Assembly: GCA_934358495.1 (NCBI GenBank)
Contig: CAKRKO010000001.1
Span: 20,668-84,667, forward strand
Direction: 5' to 3'
From: an uncultured Eubacterium sp.
GTDB lineage: Bacteria; Bacillota; Clostridia; Lachnospirales; Lachnospiraceae
Length of the DNA stretch: 64,000 nucleotides
Both the position numbers and the translations under genes were made by a program. Shown piece after piece: positions 17,921 through 27,522 of the stretch; within the stretch, counting starts at the first letter, position 1; each line of letters starts with the position of its first letter. The notes beneath the pieces are model-generated. The model had not been told where the DNA came from. It was given only the letters and a program-made list of their open reading frames with translations, and did not search any database.

Positions 17921-18055
17921 TGTTCAGCACGTATTCATGTCTTGCAACTACCATAGTACATATTTCTGGAAATTGCAAGAGGCCGAAAACATTTTTGTCC
18001 ATTTCAACAATTATGAGTTGTAAAATGCTAATTTTTCGTAACTTTTTACAAATTC

Positions 18056-18919
18056 TCAGGCTTTGTCAATAGAACCAAAAATCTCCATTTTCTCTTTTAC
18101 TTTAGCTTTGATAGCATCGAATCCAGGAGCAAGTAATTTTCTAGGATCGAATCCTTTACCTACCAGGTCTTTGCCTTCTTCGATATATTTTCTTGTAGCT
18201 TCAGCGAATACAAGCTGGCATTCTGTATTTACGTTGATCTTTGCAACACCAAGAGAGATTGCTTTCTTGATCATGTCATCCGGAATACCTGTACCACCAT
18301 GAAGTACTAACGGCATATCGCCTGTCTTCTGCTGGATTGCATCCAGAGTCTCAAAGCTTAATCCAGCCCAGTTTTCCGGATATTTTCCGTGAATGTTACC
18401 AATACCTGCTGCAAGCATTGTTACGCCAAGATCAGCGATTGCTTTACACTCATCCGGATCAGCACACTCGCCCATTCCGATTACACCGTCTTCTTCGCCA
18501 CCGATGGAACCAACTTCTGCCTCAAGAGATAATCCTTTCTCTTTGCAAACAGCAACAAGCTCTTTTGTCTTGGCAACGTTCTCCTCGATCGGATAATGAG
18601 AACCGTCAAACATTACAGATGAGAAACCAGCGTCGATACATTTGTAGCAAGCTTCATAGCTGCCGTGATCCAGATGTAATGCAACCGGAACTGTGATATT
18701 TAATTCTTCCAGCATTCCGTTTACCATACCAACAATAGTCTTGTAGCCTGTCATGTATTTGCCGGCACCTTCAGATACACCAAGAATAACCGGAGAGTTA
18801 TTCTCCTGAGCAGCTAACAGAATTGCTTTTGTCCACTCAAGGTTATTGATGTTGAACTGACCAACTGCATAATGACCTGCTTTTGCTTTTTCAAGCATTT
18901 CTTTTGCTGAAACTAACAT
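18056..18919 (-). CDS. fba: Class II fructose-1,6-bisphosphate aldolase
   Basis: 287 residues from ATG 18917-18919 (MLVSAKEMLEKAKAGHYAVG), with GGAGGATC upstream; the extra 22 codons of the open frame upstream are not typical. Zinc-site residues are in HLDHGSYE and further His in VLHGGTG, and the phosphate-binding loops are NVNTECQ and the GGTG segment. The enzyme cleaves fructose-1,6-bisphosphate to DHAP and GAP in glycolysis, or the reverse. A TATAAT sequence at about 18967 may be part of its promoter. Confidence 0.95.
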   Translation of the reverse strand: MLVSAKEMLEKAKAGHYAVGQFNINNLEWTKAILLAAQENNSPVILGVSEGAGKYMTGYKTIVGMVNGMLEELNITVPVALHLDHGSYEACYKCIDAGFSSVMFDGSHYPIEENVAKTKELVAVCKEKGLSLEAEVGSIGGEEDGVIGMGECADPDECKAIADLGVTMLAAGIGNIHGKYPENWAGLSFETLDAIQQKTGDMPLVLHGGTGIPDDMIKKAISLGVAKINVNTECQLVFAEATRKYIEEGKDLVGKGFDPRKLLAPGFDAIKAKVKEKMEIFGSIDKA

Positions 18920-18996
18920 AATGAGATCCTCCATTTGTTTAAAAAATATTGTTAATATAATAACATTATAACCGTATCTATCCAAAAAAGAAAGTA

Positions 18997-19893
18997 TTAT
19001 TTTTCAACCATAAAACTTATCCGTCGGCAGCGGTTTAAAATTTCCACTTCTTTGTGTTCTCCGCCGTACTCGCCATCCAGGGTCCACGGCACATAATCAT
19101 CGCACCGAAGCTTGATGTGATCTGTCTTGTACGTATAGATATAAGGCGTCTCGATGTCCTTTGGCATTACAAGATTTGCCAGAATCTCGTTTAACTGTAT
19201 CGGGTTCTGCGGCATTTTTATTAATGTCACCTCAAATTCACCATCATCCAGTTTTACGTTGTTTCCGGTCATATTTTTCATACCTCCAACGGAAACGGAA
19301 TTTGTGATCATACCGTAAATAAATTCATCCCGGATCGTCTCTCCATTTACTTCCACTTCCAGATAATAGGATGGAATGTCGTACAGCCGCTTTGCACTTT
19401 CCAGAATATAGGCCACATGACCGAAGATATTTTTCAACTTCTGATTTGTCATATAAGAAACATCTGTAAAAAGTCCAAAGGCTGCGATATATACGAAATA
19501 GTCTTCGTTAAATTCTCCTACATCACACGGAAATGGCTGGCCATTTACCGCTACATCTGCAGCCCGGAGCATATTTTTCGGAATTTTTAAAGATTGAGCA
19601 AAATCATTGGTACTTCCTGCCGGAATATATCCGATGGGCGCGATACCATCACACTGCATCATTCCGGTGACAACTTCGTCCAGAGTTCCATCGCCGCCAC
19701 TGCACACGATCATATCATATTCTTCCGCGCATTCTTCCACTTTTCGCACAGCATCTGCTTTTCCCTGAGTCGGATGAATCGTTACCTCATACCCACTTTT
19801 TACAAATGTGTCCACGATGGACATCAGCTGATTTCGAATCTGTCCCTTTCCGGATCTCGGATTAAATATAAATAATAATTTTTTCTTATCCAT
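18997..19893 (-). CDS. Diacylglycerol/lipid kinase, YegS/DgkB type
   Basis: 298 residues. The diacylglycerol kinase catalytic domain shows FNPRSGKGQIR at the nucleotide site and the GGDGT motif in CSGGDGTLDEVV, followed by GYIPAGSTNDFA. A C-terminal beta-rich domain (VNGETIRDEFIYGMITNS to the end) completes the fold. It phosphorylates diacylglycerol or a related lipid, returning it to phospholipid synthesis or lipoteichoic acid turnover. The start overlaps the whiA stop by 8 bases, so the two are translationally coupled. Confidence 0.9.
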   Translation of the reverse strand: MDKKKLLFIFNPRSGKGQIRNQLMSIVDTFVKSGYEVTIHPTQGKADAVRKVEECAEEYDMIVCSGGDGTLDEVVTGMMQCDGIAPIGYIPAGSTNDFAQSLKIPKNMLRAADVAVNGQPFPCDVGEFNEDYFVYIAAFGLFTDVSYMTNQKLKNIFGHVAYILESAKRLYDIPSYYLEVEVNGETIRDEFIYGMITNSVSVGGMKNMTGNNVKLDDGEFEVTLIKMPQNPIQLNEILANLVMPKDIETPYIYTYKTDHIKLRCDDYVPWTLDGEYGGEHKEVEILNRCRRISFMVEK

Positions 19894-20860
19894 TTGACTT
19901 CTCCTCTTCGGACCTCAGGCTTTCTGCAATTTCTTTCAACTTTCTGAGTCTGTGATTCACTCCGGATTTTCCCACCGGCGGATCCAGATATGCCCCAAGT
20001 TCCTGTAATGATACGTCCGGATGATCCAGCCGCACCTGCGCCATCTCCCGGATGGCAGACGGAATCTGCTCTAATCCGAGATGTTCTTCTATATAATGAA
20101 TATCCTCCACCTGTCTGGCCGCAGTCTTCACCATCTTGTTGATATTTGCGGAATCGCAATTTGACTGCCGGTTGGCACTGTTTCGCATATCCTTGATAAT
20201 GCGGATATTTTCCAGCTCCATCAGCGATTTGTGTGCTTCCATCACATTCAGGATTTGAATGATCTCCTCACTGTCTTTCAGATAAACCACCGGCTTTTGC
20301 TTCCGCATGATCAGCTTCGCCTTGATTTCAAAAAAACGCATCTGCTCTTTCAGAAACTCTGCCGTTGCCCTGTCATCACAGACAATTTCAAAATGATAAG
20401 ATTTTCCCGGATCACTCATGGATCCTCCGCTCAAAAATGCCCCGCGGATGTAAGCCCGTCTGCTCTCAACAGACTGCAGCAGATTTCCCGGATTCGCCTG
20501 TGCGCTCCAAACGCAGATATCCATCAACGCCCGCTGAAGTTTTTTCCGCTCTGGTCTTTCCTCGGAATAAAGCATGTCCTCCGGCCGCTCTGACAACAAT
20601 ATAAAATACTGGTTATTTCGGCCGGCTCCGTGCCGTCGTATCTCAAGCTGCACCTGAATATCAAAAGCGCGTTTGATCAGTTTGACATATGTCTTTGCCA
20701 GCACAACATTTTCTGTTTCGAAAAAAACTGCCAAACTGTCCTCTTCCCGAAGGATCCTGCCACAAAACCGGATGATCGCCATCAGTTCCGCCCGGACACT
20801 TTCTTTACTGTCCGGAATCAGCCGCCCGATTTCCTCTTTCATTTCCCCTGAAAAAGACAT
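19886..20860 (-). CDS. whiA: Sporulation/division regulator WhiA
   Basis: 324 residues. The N-terminal two thirds have the LAGLIDADG-like fold of the family (RAYIRGAFLSGGSMSDPGKSYHFEI), and the C-terminus (about 245-318) is the DNA-binding helix-turn-helix (SLQELGAYLDPPVGKSGVNH). WhiA affects cell division and chromosome segregation in Firmicutes and sporulation in Actinobacteria. It lies 20 bases after rapZ and overlaps the lipid kinase gene. In Bacillus yvcK/glmR sits between rapZ and whiA; here it is absent. Confidence 0.95.
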   Translation of the reverse strand: MSFSGEMKEEIGRLIPDSKESVRAELMAIIRFCGRILREEDSLAVFFETENVVLAKTYVKLIKRAFDIQVQLEIRRHGAGRNNQYFILLSERPEDMLYSEERPERKKLQRALMDICVWSAQANPGNLLQSVESRRAYIRGAFLSGGSMSDPGKSYHFEIVCDDRATAEFLKEQMRFFEIKAKLIMRKQKPVVYLKDSEEIIQILNVMEAHKSLMELENIRIIKDMRNSANRQSNCDSANINKMVKTAARQVEDIHYIEEHLGLEQIPSAIREMAQVRLDHPDVSLQELGAYLDPPVGKSGVNHRLRKLKEIAESLRSEEEKSNG

Positions 20861-20880
20861 GGTTCTAATACTCCCTTAAA

Positions 20881-21756
20881 TTACTTTCCTCGCTTTGCGT
20901 CTTTCTCGATATCACGATGTTCCACACGCAAACCATATTTCTGATTTTTCTGTAATCTCTGACAGATCGCATTGGCCAGTGTCACAGAACGGTGCTTTCC
21001 GCCGGTACAGCCAATAGCAATAACCAGCTGATTTTTTCCTTCTTTGATATAATTCGGAATCAGAAACCGGATCATATCCTCCAGTTTATCCAGAAACATA
21101 CCTGCTTCCGGACTGTTCATGACAAACTGCTGAATCTCCGGATCATTTCCGGTCTTTGGCCTCAATTCTTCCAGATAATACGGATTCGGCAGAAAACGCA
21201 CGTCAAATACCAAATCTGCATCTGCTGGAATGCCATACTTGAATCCAAAAGAAAGCACCGTCACATAAATATTGTCATACTCCCGCTTTTCCAGGAAAAT
21301 ATTTTCAAGTGCGGCATGCAACTCCCTGGTGAGCAGCTGACTCGTATCAATGATATAATCAGCCATTTCTTTCAGAAAACCGATCTGTCTGCGCTCCATT
21401 TCAATGCCTTTTTCCACCCGGTCATTTCCTGCCAGCGGATGCGCCCTTCGAGTCTCTTTGTATCGTTTTACAAGTACCTGCTCTGAGGCATCCATAAAAA
21501 GAATCCGAATCACGTTTCCGTTATTCCGCAGGTCTGCAATAATCTGTTTCAGCTGTTTCAAAGAACTTCCGTTTCGGATATCCAGGCCAAACGCGATCCT
21601 CTGATACTGTGTCTCACCGGAATCAGCAAACTCCGTAAATTTTTCCAACAGCGGAATCGGAAAATTATCCACGCAAAAATATCCGATATCTTCCATAATT
21701 TTCAGCGCGGTTGATTTCCCGGCTCCTGACATTCCTGTTACGATCACATACTCCAT
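20881..21756 (-). CDS. rapZ: Nucleotide-binding protein RapZ/YvcJ
   Basis: 291 residues from ATG 21754-21756 (MEYVIVTGMSGAGKS), chosen because the Walker A begins at residue 8 as in the family. Later motifs include GYFCVDNFP, TRRAHPL, SFGFKYG, DVRFLPNPYY and the C-terminal GCTGGKHRSVTLAN. E. coli RapZ is an RNase E adaptor that controls glmS; Firmicute YvcJ hydrolyses GTP and affects competence. That glmS also lies in this window is noteworthy, but the control route differs in Gram-positives. It is followed by whiA at 20 bases. Confidence 0.94.
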   Translation of the reverse strand: MEYVIVTGMSGAGKSTALKIMEDIGYFCVDNFPIPLLEKFTEFADSGETQYQRIAFGLDIRNGSSLKQLKQIIADLRNNGNVIRILFMDASEQVLVKRYKETRRAHPLAGNDRVEKGIEMERRQIGFLKEMADYIIDTSQLLTRELHAALENIFLEKREYDNIYVTVLSFGFKYGIPADADLVFDVRFLPNPYYLEELRPKTGNDPEIQQFVMNSPEAGMFLDKLEDMIRFLIPNYIKEGKNQLVIAIGCTGGKHRSVTLANAICQRLQKNQKYGLRVEHRDIEKDAKRGK

Positions 21757-21790
21757 ACTGTTGCCCACCTTTTTGTACATTTACCCACAC

Positions 21791-21882
21791 TTTCAAGTCG
21801 AACGCTCGTGAGACTTGGTGCGTGATTCTGGTCAGCGAAAGCTGACATATTCTTATCAGAATCACTGCACATCTACACTTCG
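21791..21882. repeat. Dispersed palindromic repeat, family F2, copy 1
   Basis: Hairpin GTCAGC-GAAA-GCTGAC inside outer arms GATTCTG/CAGAATC, preceded by AAGTCG...GAGACTT. A near-identical copy in the opposite orientation lies at 31521-31609. It is between rapZ and murB. Confidence 0.8.
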
Positions 21883-21890
21883 TTCCGGTC

Positions 21891-21925
21891 GGCGCAAAAC
21901 CATTGTCTCCCAGACAATGTGCGCC
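21891..21925. repeat. Stand-alone hairpin between F2 and F1 elements
   Basis: GGCGCA (21891-21896) pairs with TGCGCC (21920-21925) and, inside, CATTGTC with GACAATG around TCCCA. It directly links the F2 and F1 copies in this mosaic. Confidence 0.55.
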
Positions 21926-21936
21926 CTCGCGGAGCG

Positions 21937-22026
21937 TTTATCTCAGTCGGAGATTGTACTCCCACTGAGAAAGACTTGTTATTACTCACCACTTGCAGAA
22001 GTGGGAGTCTTCTCGACTGAGATAAA
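21937..22026. repeat. Dispersed palindromic repeat, family F1, copy 1
   Basis: A 13-bp perfect outer stem TTTATCTCAGTCG (21937-21949) with CGACTGAGATAAA (22014-22026). Inside, ACTCCCACT and AGTGGGAGT can pair, as can CCACTT-GCAG-AAGTGG, so alternative folds are possible. The single-stranded segment CTTGTT...CTCACCAC is shared with the copies at 25425 and 54047. Confidence 0.8.
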
Positions 22027-22054
22027 AATGTCTGTCTCCGTTTCCCCCTTATGC

Positions 22055-22963
22055 TTAAAAATCTCCGATTTTTTTCACTTCCGGTTCGAGACGGACACCA
22101 GATTTTTCAAACACGATGCCGGATACCTGATCCATCAAATTGCAGATATCCGCAGATGTGGCATGATCACGGTTGATCACAAATCCACAGTGCTTTTCCG
22201 ATACCTGGGCACCGCCCACCTGAAATCCGCGAAGTCCCGCATCCTGGATCAGTTTTCCTGCAAAATATCCTTCCGGACGTTTGAAGGTACTTCCTGCACT
22301 CGGGTACTCCAACGGCTGTTTGCTGACACGTTTTTCTTTCAGGTCATCCATGATGGCCTGAATTTCTTCCGGTTTGCCCGGCTGCAGTTCCAGAACCGCC
22401 TGAATGACAAGATAACCGCGTTCCGGCACAATGCTGTGACGGTAGGACAGATCCAGTTCTTCCACAGAAAGTGTCTGCAACTCGCCTTCCGGTGTCAGAA
22501 CCGTTACTTCTTTTAATATATCTTTCATCTCACCGCCGTAGGCGCCTGCATTCATCACCACCGCGCCGCCAAGACTGCCTGGGATTCCGGATGCAAATTC
22601 CATCCCGGTCAGCGCCGCCTGCGCCGCTTTTGAAGCAATGCTGGAAAGCATTGCCCCTGCGCCTGCGGTAATCGACGTTCCGTCGATTTCAATCTCAGCA
22701 ATCTGTCTGCCAATTTCCAGGACGACGCCGCGGATACCGCCGTCGCCCACCAGCAGATTGCTTCCATTTCCGATCACCGTCCATGGCTGTCCTGCCTTAC
22801 GGCACGCATCCAGGATACGGCTGATCTGTTCCGCCTTCGGTGTCACCAGCACGTCCGCCGGTCCGCCGGTACGAAATGTCGTATGTCTGCTCATCGGTTC
22901 CTGCACAAATACAAATTCCGCTCCGCAGATATCACACAAAGTTTCATATATTTCCTGATTCAT
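22055..22963 (-). CDS. murB: UDP-N-acetylenolpyruvoylglucosamine reductase MurB
   Basis: 302 residues from ATG 22961-22963. The FAD-binding segment is HTTFRTGGPADVLV with IGNGSNLLVGDGGIRG and GIPGSLGGAVVMNAGAYGGE; the catalytic Ser is in YPSAGSTFKRP, and the C-terminal Glu lies in VRLEPEVKKIG. It reduces UDP-GlcNAc-enolpyruvate to UDP-MurNAc with NADPH. It lies 16 bases after the M18 peptidase gene. The 298 bases to rapZ hold a three-part repeat mosaic. Confidence 0.97.
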   Translation of the reverse strand: MNQEIYETLCDICGAEFVFVQEPMSRHTTFRTGGPADVLVTPKAEQISRILDACRKAGQPWTVIGNGSNLLVGDGGIRGVVLEIGRQIAEIEIDGTSITAGAGAMLSSIASKAAQAALTGMEFASGIPGSLGGAVVMNAGAYGGEMKDILKEVTVLTPEGELQTLSVEELDLSYRHSIVPERGYLVIQAVLELQPGKPEEIQAIMDDLKEKRVSKQPLEYPSAGSTFKRPEGYFAGKLIQDAGLRGFQVGGAQVSEKHCGFVINRDHATSADICNLMDQVSGIVFEKSGVRLEPEVKKIGDF

Positions 22964-22979
22964 GCTCTGCTCCACTCTA

Positions 22980-24377
22980 TTATGCATCTTTTAAAAATGC
23001 TTTGTAACCGCATTTCGCTTCATACAGGTCTGCTTTGCTGATAATCTCCCATGGGGCATGCATGTTTAGCACTGCTACACCACTGTCGATAACCTGCATA
23101 TTGTAGTTTCCAAGGATATAAGCGATCGTTCCGCCGCCGCCCTGATCTACTTTACCAAGTTCCGCTGTCTGGAAGTATACCTGATTGTCATCCATGATCT
23201 TGCGGATCTCAGCTACATACTCAGCGCCTGCATCGTTGGAACCGGATTTTCCTCTGGATCCTGTGTATTTGTTGAACACCAGACCTCTTCCAAAATATGC
23301 TGCATTTTTCTTTTCCATGACACTCGGATAGTTCGGATCAAACGCAGCACTTACATCAGAAGAAAGTACTTTGGAATTCTGCAGTGCACGGCGCAGTTTT
23401 AATTCATTGTAATCTCCGCATGCGTTCATAACTTCTGCAGTCATATTTTCAAAGAAACGGGACTGCATTCCGGTTGCACCAACGCTTCCGATCTCTTCTT
23501 TGTCCACCAGAAGGCATACACTTGTGCGCTCCGGTTTATCCATCTCAAGGATTGCGGAGAATGATGGGTATGCGCATACACGGTCATCATGTCCATAACC
23601 CATGATCATGCTGCGGTCAAAGCCGTAATCTCTGGCCGGTCCTGCCGGAACAATCTCAATTTCAGCAGACAGAAAGTCTTCTTCCTCCACACCATAAGTC
23701 TCTTTTAAGATATTCAGTACGTTGGCCTGAACCAGCTGTTTTGTTTTCTTCTCTTCCTCTGTCTTTGCCTCTAATGGCATACTTCCCACAAGAATATCCA
23801 GTGCCTCGCCCTCGATCACTTTTGCAGCTTTTTTCTCCAGCTGGTCTCCGGAAAGATGTATCAGCAGATCACTGACACCAAATACCGGATCTTCCGGTTT
23901 CTCACCGATGCTGATGGTTACAACAGAACCGTCTTTTTTCGCAATGACACCGTGCATAGCAAGCGGAAGTGTTACCCACTGATATTTCTTTACGCCGCCA
24001 TAGTAATGGGTGTCAAGTAATGCCATATCAGTGTCCTCGTACAACGGATTCTGTTTTAGGTCCAGACGAGGGGAATCGATATGTGCGCCAAGGATGTTCA
24101 TGCCCTCTTCCATCGATTTCTGTCCAATGATGTACATGGCAAAACTTTTCCCTTTGTTGTCTGCAAATACACGGTCTCCGGATTTCAATGTGATGCCTTT
24201 TTCGATCACTTCTTCCATATCCCGGAACCCCGCTGCAGCTGCACGTTTCTTTAATTCAGACACGCACTCGCGCTCTGTCTTACAGTCAGAAATAAACTGA
24301 CGGTATTCTTCACCATAAGCAAATACTGCTGTTTTCTCATCCTCTGTATATTTTTTCCATGCGTTTTTTCGCTCCAT
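22980..24377 (-). CDS. M18 family zinc aminopeptidase
   Basis: 465 residues. Metal and catalytic motifs of the M18 (aspartyl aminopeptidase) family are visible: HIDSPRLDLKQNPLYE, DKEEIGSVGATGMQS, and HAPWEIISKADLYEA near the C-terminus, with the family-typical SDVSAAFDPNYPSVMEKKN. It is a cytoplasmic dodecameric exopeptidase in known members. It lies between hprK and murB with gaps of 18 and 16 bases and probably belongs to that operon. The ATG has a GGAGTG site. Confidence 0.92.
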   Translation of the reverse strand: MERKNAWKKYTEDEKTAVFAYGEEYRQFISDCKTERECVSELKKRAAAAGFRDMEEVIEKGITLKSGDRVFADNKGKSFAMYIIGQKSMEEGMNILGAHIDSPRLDLKQNPLYEDTDMALLDTHYYGGVKKYQWVTLPLAMHGVIAKKDGSVVTISIGEKPEDPVFGVSDLLIHLSGDQLEKKAAKVIEGEALDILVGSMPLEAKTEEEKKTKQLVQANVLNILKETYGVEEEDFLSAEIEIVPAGPARDYGFDRSMIMGYGHDDRVCAYPSFSAILEMDKPERTSVCLLVDKEEIGSVGATGMQSRFFENMTAEVMNACGDYNELKLRRALQNSKVLSSDVSAAFDPNYPSVMEKKNAAYFGRGLVFNKYTGSRGKSGSNDAGAEYVAEIRKIMDDNQVYFQTAELGKVDQGGGGTIAYILGNYNMQVIDSGVAVLNMHAPWEIISKADLYEAKCGYKAFLKDA

Positions 24378-24395
24378 ATTGTTACACTCCTTTTA

Positions 24396-25334
24396 TTAAA
24401 TTTCCGTAGAATTTCCGTTTTTCAGATTATTTTCTACTCTTCGATATAATTCTTTTGCTGCGTTATATCCCATCTTCTTCTGTCTGTGGTTTGCAGCCGC
24501 GGCCTCACAGATTACAGCCAGATTTCGTCCCGGACGAATCGGAATAGAGTGGCACACGATATTGTTGCCAAGGATTTCTGCATATTCCTCTTCCAGCCCC
24601 AGGCGGTCATATTCTTTGTCTTTCTTCCAGTCTTCCAGTTTGATGACCAGATCGATGGTCTGCGATTCCTTGACACATTCTACACCGAACAGAGTCTTTA
24701 CATCAATGATTCCGATACCCCGCAGTTCGATAAAGTACCGCGTAATATCCGGCGATGTACCAACCAATGTGTTGTTGTTGATCTTGCGGATTTCCACCAC
24801 ATCATCCGTGACAAGACGGTGTCCACGGCGGATCAGTTCCAGGGCAGCCTCACTTTTTCCAATGCCGCTCTCACCCATGATCAGAACACCTTCGCCGTAA
24901 ATATCAACCAGTACACCATGAATAGAAATACACGGTGCCAATTTTGCTGTCAGATAATAAATTGCCTCTGCAACCACATTAGAGGTCGCATCCATAGATC
25001 CGAGAATTGGAATTCCCCGTTCTCCTGCGATCTGCAGCACTTCCTCATCCGGCTCATATCCCCTGCACATGATCACGCATGGCACGTTAAAGCCAAGAAG
25101 TTTGCGGTAACGATCGGTCTTCACTTCATCTCCCAATGTCTCCAGATATGATTTCTCTACCATCCCGATGGCCTGAATCCGTTCCTCTGCAAAATGTTCA
25201 AAATAACCGGCCAGTTCCAATGCCGGACGGTTGATCTCAGATGTCGTGATCATTCGTTTTGACATATCCACACATGGGGTGAAGCACTTAAATTTCATCT
25301 TTTCTGCTAACTGTTGTACACTGACTCCCTGCAT
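24396..25334 (-). CDS. hprK: HPr kinase/phosphorylase
   Basis: 312 residues. The N-terminal domain (1-130) is followed by the kinase domain with P-loop GESGIGKSEAALEL and the HprK signature HRLVTDDVVEI; the C-terminal RNLAVICEAAAANHRQKKMG is also typical. It phosphorylates Ser46 of HPr in response to glycolytic intermediates, driving CcpA-dependent catabolite repression, and removes the phosphate when Pi is high. It heads a probable hprK-M18-murB transcript. A dispersed F1 repeat lies directly upstream (25425-25507). Confidence 0.97.
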   Translation of the reverse strand: MQGVSVQQLAEKMKFKCFTPCVDMSKRMITTSEINRPALELAGYFEHFAEERIQAIGMVEKSYLETLGDEVKTDRYRKLLGFNVPCVIMCRGYEPDEEVLQIAGERGIPILGSMDATSNVVAEAIYYLTAKLAPCISIHGVLVDIYGEGVLIMGESGIGKSEAALELIRRGHRLVTDDVVEIRKINNNTLVGTSPDITRYFIELRGIGIIDVKTLFGVECVKESQTIDLVIKLEDWKKDKEYDRLGLEEEYAEILGNNIVCHSIPIRPGRNLAVICEAAAANHRQKKMGYNAAKELYRRVENNLKNGNSTEI

Positions 25335-25424
25335 TATCGTTTCTCCATTTCTGTATAATTTGTAGTAACTGTTACATACTATTTTTTTATTCTTTTGTGC
25401 ATCTCTGTAATCCGCCGGAGGCTA

Positions 25425-25507
25425 TATCAGATGTGAGATTGACTCTCACCACTGATACTAATTTGTTGCTCACGCCTATAAAGGCAAGAGACAGCTCACA
25501 TCTGATA
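25425..25507. repeat. Dispersed palindromic repeat, family F1, copy 2
   Basis: A 13-bp perfect outer stem TATCAGATGTGAG (25425-25437) with CTCACATCTGATA (25495-25507), and a tip hairpin GCCT-ATAA-AGGC. The shared loop ATTTGTTGCTCAC is present. The left flank GTGCATCTCTGTAATCC (from 25397) is also shared with the copy at 54047, so the mobile or duplicated unit is about 110 bases. It is between uvrC and hprK. Confidence 0.8.
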
Positions 25508-25520
25508 GTATACCACTTTT

Positions 25521-27398
25521 TTACTGCTTATGGAAGAATTGGTATACAGACTGCGCGGCTTTTTCATTCATGCCATCCACTTCCCTCAACTGTTCCACCG
25601 ACGCCCCTCGGATTTTCTCCAGCGACTGGAATTGCCGCATCAGTGCTTTTCTCCTCGTCTCACCGATATTCGGGATATCATCCAACACTGAATGCACCTG
25701 CTGTTTGCTGCGCAACGAACGGTGATACTCGATGGCAAAACGATGTGCTTCATCCTGGATACGAGTAATCAGGCGAAATCCTTCTGAATGCCGGTCAATC
25801 GGTATTTCCTCATTGTTATAATACAGTCCCCGGGTTCTGTGGTGATCGTCTTTTACCATACCGCATACCGGAATCGCCAGTTTTAATTCATCCAGTACTT
25901 CCAGTGCAATATTTACCTGACCTTTTCCACCATCCATCAGGATCAGATCCGGAAACTTGGTAAAACTGCCGTATTCCTGCGCCAGATTTTTTTCTTTGTT
26001 CAGCACCCGTTCTTCCATTCCATGGGTAAAACGCCGGATCAGCACTTCCCGCATGGATGCGTAATCATCCGGTCCTGTCACTGTTTTTAACTTAAATTTT
26101 CGATAATCACTTCGGCATGGTTTTCCACGCTCATAGACAACCATAGATCCAACGGATTCAAATCCGTTTGTATTGGAAATATCATATGCCTCCATCCGTT
26201 TGACATAACCAAGATCAAGCAATTCTGCAATTTCTTTGACTGCTCCGATGGTCCGTCCTTCTTCTCGCCGGATCTTCTCCTTATCCTGGGTCAGCACCAT
26301 AACCGCATTCTGTTCTGCAAGTTCCACGAGTTTTTCCCGCTGTCCCTTTTTCGGCACGCGGATATATACTTTCTGGCCACGCTTTGCAGACAACCATTCC
26401 GCCACTACTTCCGCATCGTTAATCTCCATCGGAAGCATGATCTCCTTTGGCACAAAGGGCGTTCCCGCATAATACTGACTGATGAATGTAGACAATACTT
26501 CTTTCTTCGTATCCTCGGTTCCGATGGTCACATGAAAATGCTCCCTGCCGATGAGTCTTCCCTCCCGGACAAAAAAGACTTGCACCACCGCATCCCGGTC
26601 ATCCATGGCCAGTGCCAGAATATCACGATCTTCTCCGTCAAAACTGGTGATCTTCTGCTTCTGTGCCACCTGACGTACACTGGTCAACAGATCCCGGAAT
26701 TCCATGGCTTTCTCAAATTCCAGCGCCTCCGATGCTGCCTGCATCTTCTCCTCAAGGTCTTTGATCACTGGTGCAAAATTACCGTTCAGCAGTTCCATGG
26801 CTCCGCGGATCTGCAAGCGATAGTCTTCCTTTGATGTATATCCCTGGCAGGGAGCCTGACACTGATGGATGTGATAATTCAGGCAGGGACGCTCTTTTCC
26901 GATATCTCTCGGAAGCGTCCGGTTGCAGGTACGGATCTGAAACAGTTTCTGCACCAGTTCAATGGTATCTTTCACCGCTCCGGCACTGGTGTACGGTCCG
27001 TAATACTTGGACTTGTCTTTTTTCATCTGTCTGGAAAACAGTACTCTCGGATAGGCTTCCCCCAGCGTCACTTTGATATACGGATATGTTTTGTCATCCT
27101 TCAACATCGTATTATATTTTGGTCGATGCTCCTTAATCAGGTTGCACTCCAGAACCAGCGCTTCCAGCTCGGAATCCGTCAGGATATATTCGAAATGGTC
27201 GATATGTGTGACCATCTTTTCGATTTTGGGTCCCTTATTCCGACTCGTCTGAAAATACTGCCGCACCCGGTTGCGCAGACTGATAGCTTTTCCGATATAA
27301 ATGATAGCATCCCGGTCGTCATGCATGATGTAGACTCCCGGATGATCCGGCAGCTTTTTCAATTCTTCTTGAATATCAAATAGTTTCTCTGTTCCCAT
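25521..27398 (-). CDS. uvrC: Excinuclease ABC subunit C
   Basis: 625 residues from ATG 27396-27398 ([20 protein letters not shown]). A GIY-YIG nuclease domain ([18 protein letters not shown]) is followed by the Cys-containing linker ([19 protein letters not shown]), a UVR domain ([13 protein letters not shown]), the RNase H-like nuclease core ([32 protein letters not shown]) and a C-terminal HhH2 pair ([25 protein letters not shown]). It makes the 3' and 5' incisions in nucleotide excision repair with UvrAB. An AAGAGGA site lies 12 bases before the start. Confidence 0.97.
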   Translation of the reverse strand: MGTEKLFDIQEELKKLPDHPGVYIMHDDRDAIIYIGKAISLRNRVRQYFQTSRNKGPKIEKMVTHIDHFEYILTDSELEALVLECNLIKEHRPKYNTMLKDDKTYPYIKVTLGEAYPRVLFSRQMKKDKSKYYGPYTSAGAVKDTIELVQKLFQIRTCNRTLPRDIGKERPCLNYHIHQCQAPCQGYTSKEDYRLQIRGAMELLNGNFAPVIKDLEEKMQAASEALEFEKAMEFRDLLTSVRQVAQKQKITSFDGEDRDILALAMDDRDAVVQVFFVREGRLIGREHFHVTIGTEDTKKEVLSTFISQYYAGTPFVPKEIMLPMEINDAEVVAEWLSAKRGQKVYIRVPKKGQREKLVELAEQNAVMVLTQDKEKIRREEGRTIGAVKEIAELLDLGYVKRMEAYDISNTNGFESVGSMVVYERGKPCRSDYRKFKLKTVTGPDDYASMREVLIRRFTHGMEERVLNKEKNLAQEYGSFTKFPDLILMDGGKGQVNIALEVLDELKLAIPVCGMVKDDHHRTRGLYYNNEEIPIDRHSEGFRLITRIQDEAHRFAIEYHRSLRSKQQVHSVLDDIPNIGETRRKALMRQFQSLEKIRGASVEQLREVDGMNEKAAQSVYQFFHKQ

Positions 27399-27426
27399 AA
27401 GTATTTTCAATCCTCTTGAAATCCCC

Positions 27427-27468
27427 AAACGGTCAGGGCAGAAAATTTCTTCTCCACTCTGACCGTTT
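27427..27468 (-). other. Hairpin downstream of ftsH
   Basis: AAACGGTCAG (27427-27436) and CTGACCGTTT (27459-27468) pair perfectly. On the minus strand only three T follow. It could be a weak ftsH terminator or lie in the uvrC leader. Confidence 0.45.
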
Positions 27469-27522
27469 CTGTCATATGATTACTATTTATCCCATAATCG
27501 AACATTCGATTACTTTTATGTT

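Larger units (their letters stand above)
17715..18055. other. Intergenic region between glnN and fba
   Basis: No gene seen. It holds a partial F1 repeat (17811-17852) and a near-perfect 30-base inverted repeat (17891-17920) that may end fba transcription. I could not pick out a convincing glnN promoter. Confidence 0.55.

Noticed and set aside
15600..18055. Glutamine riboswitch near glnN
   Set aside because: No recognisable aptamer was found in the leader; the hairpin at 17891-17920 is better placed as an fba terminator.
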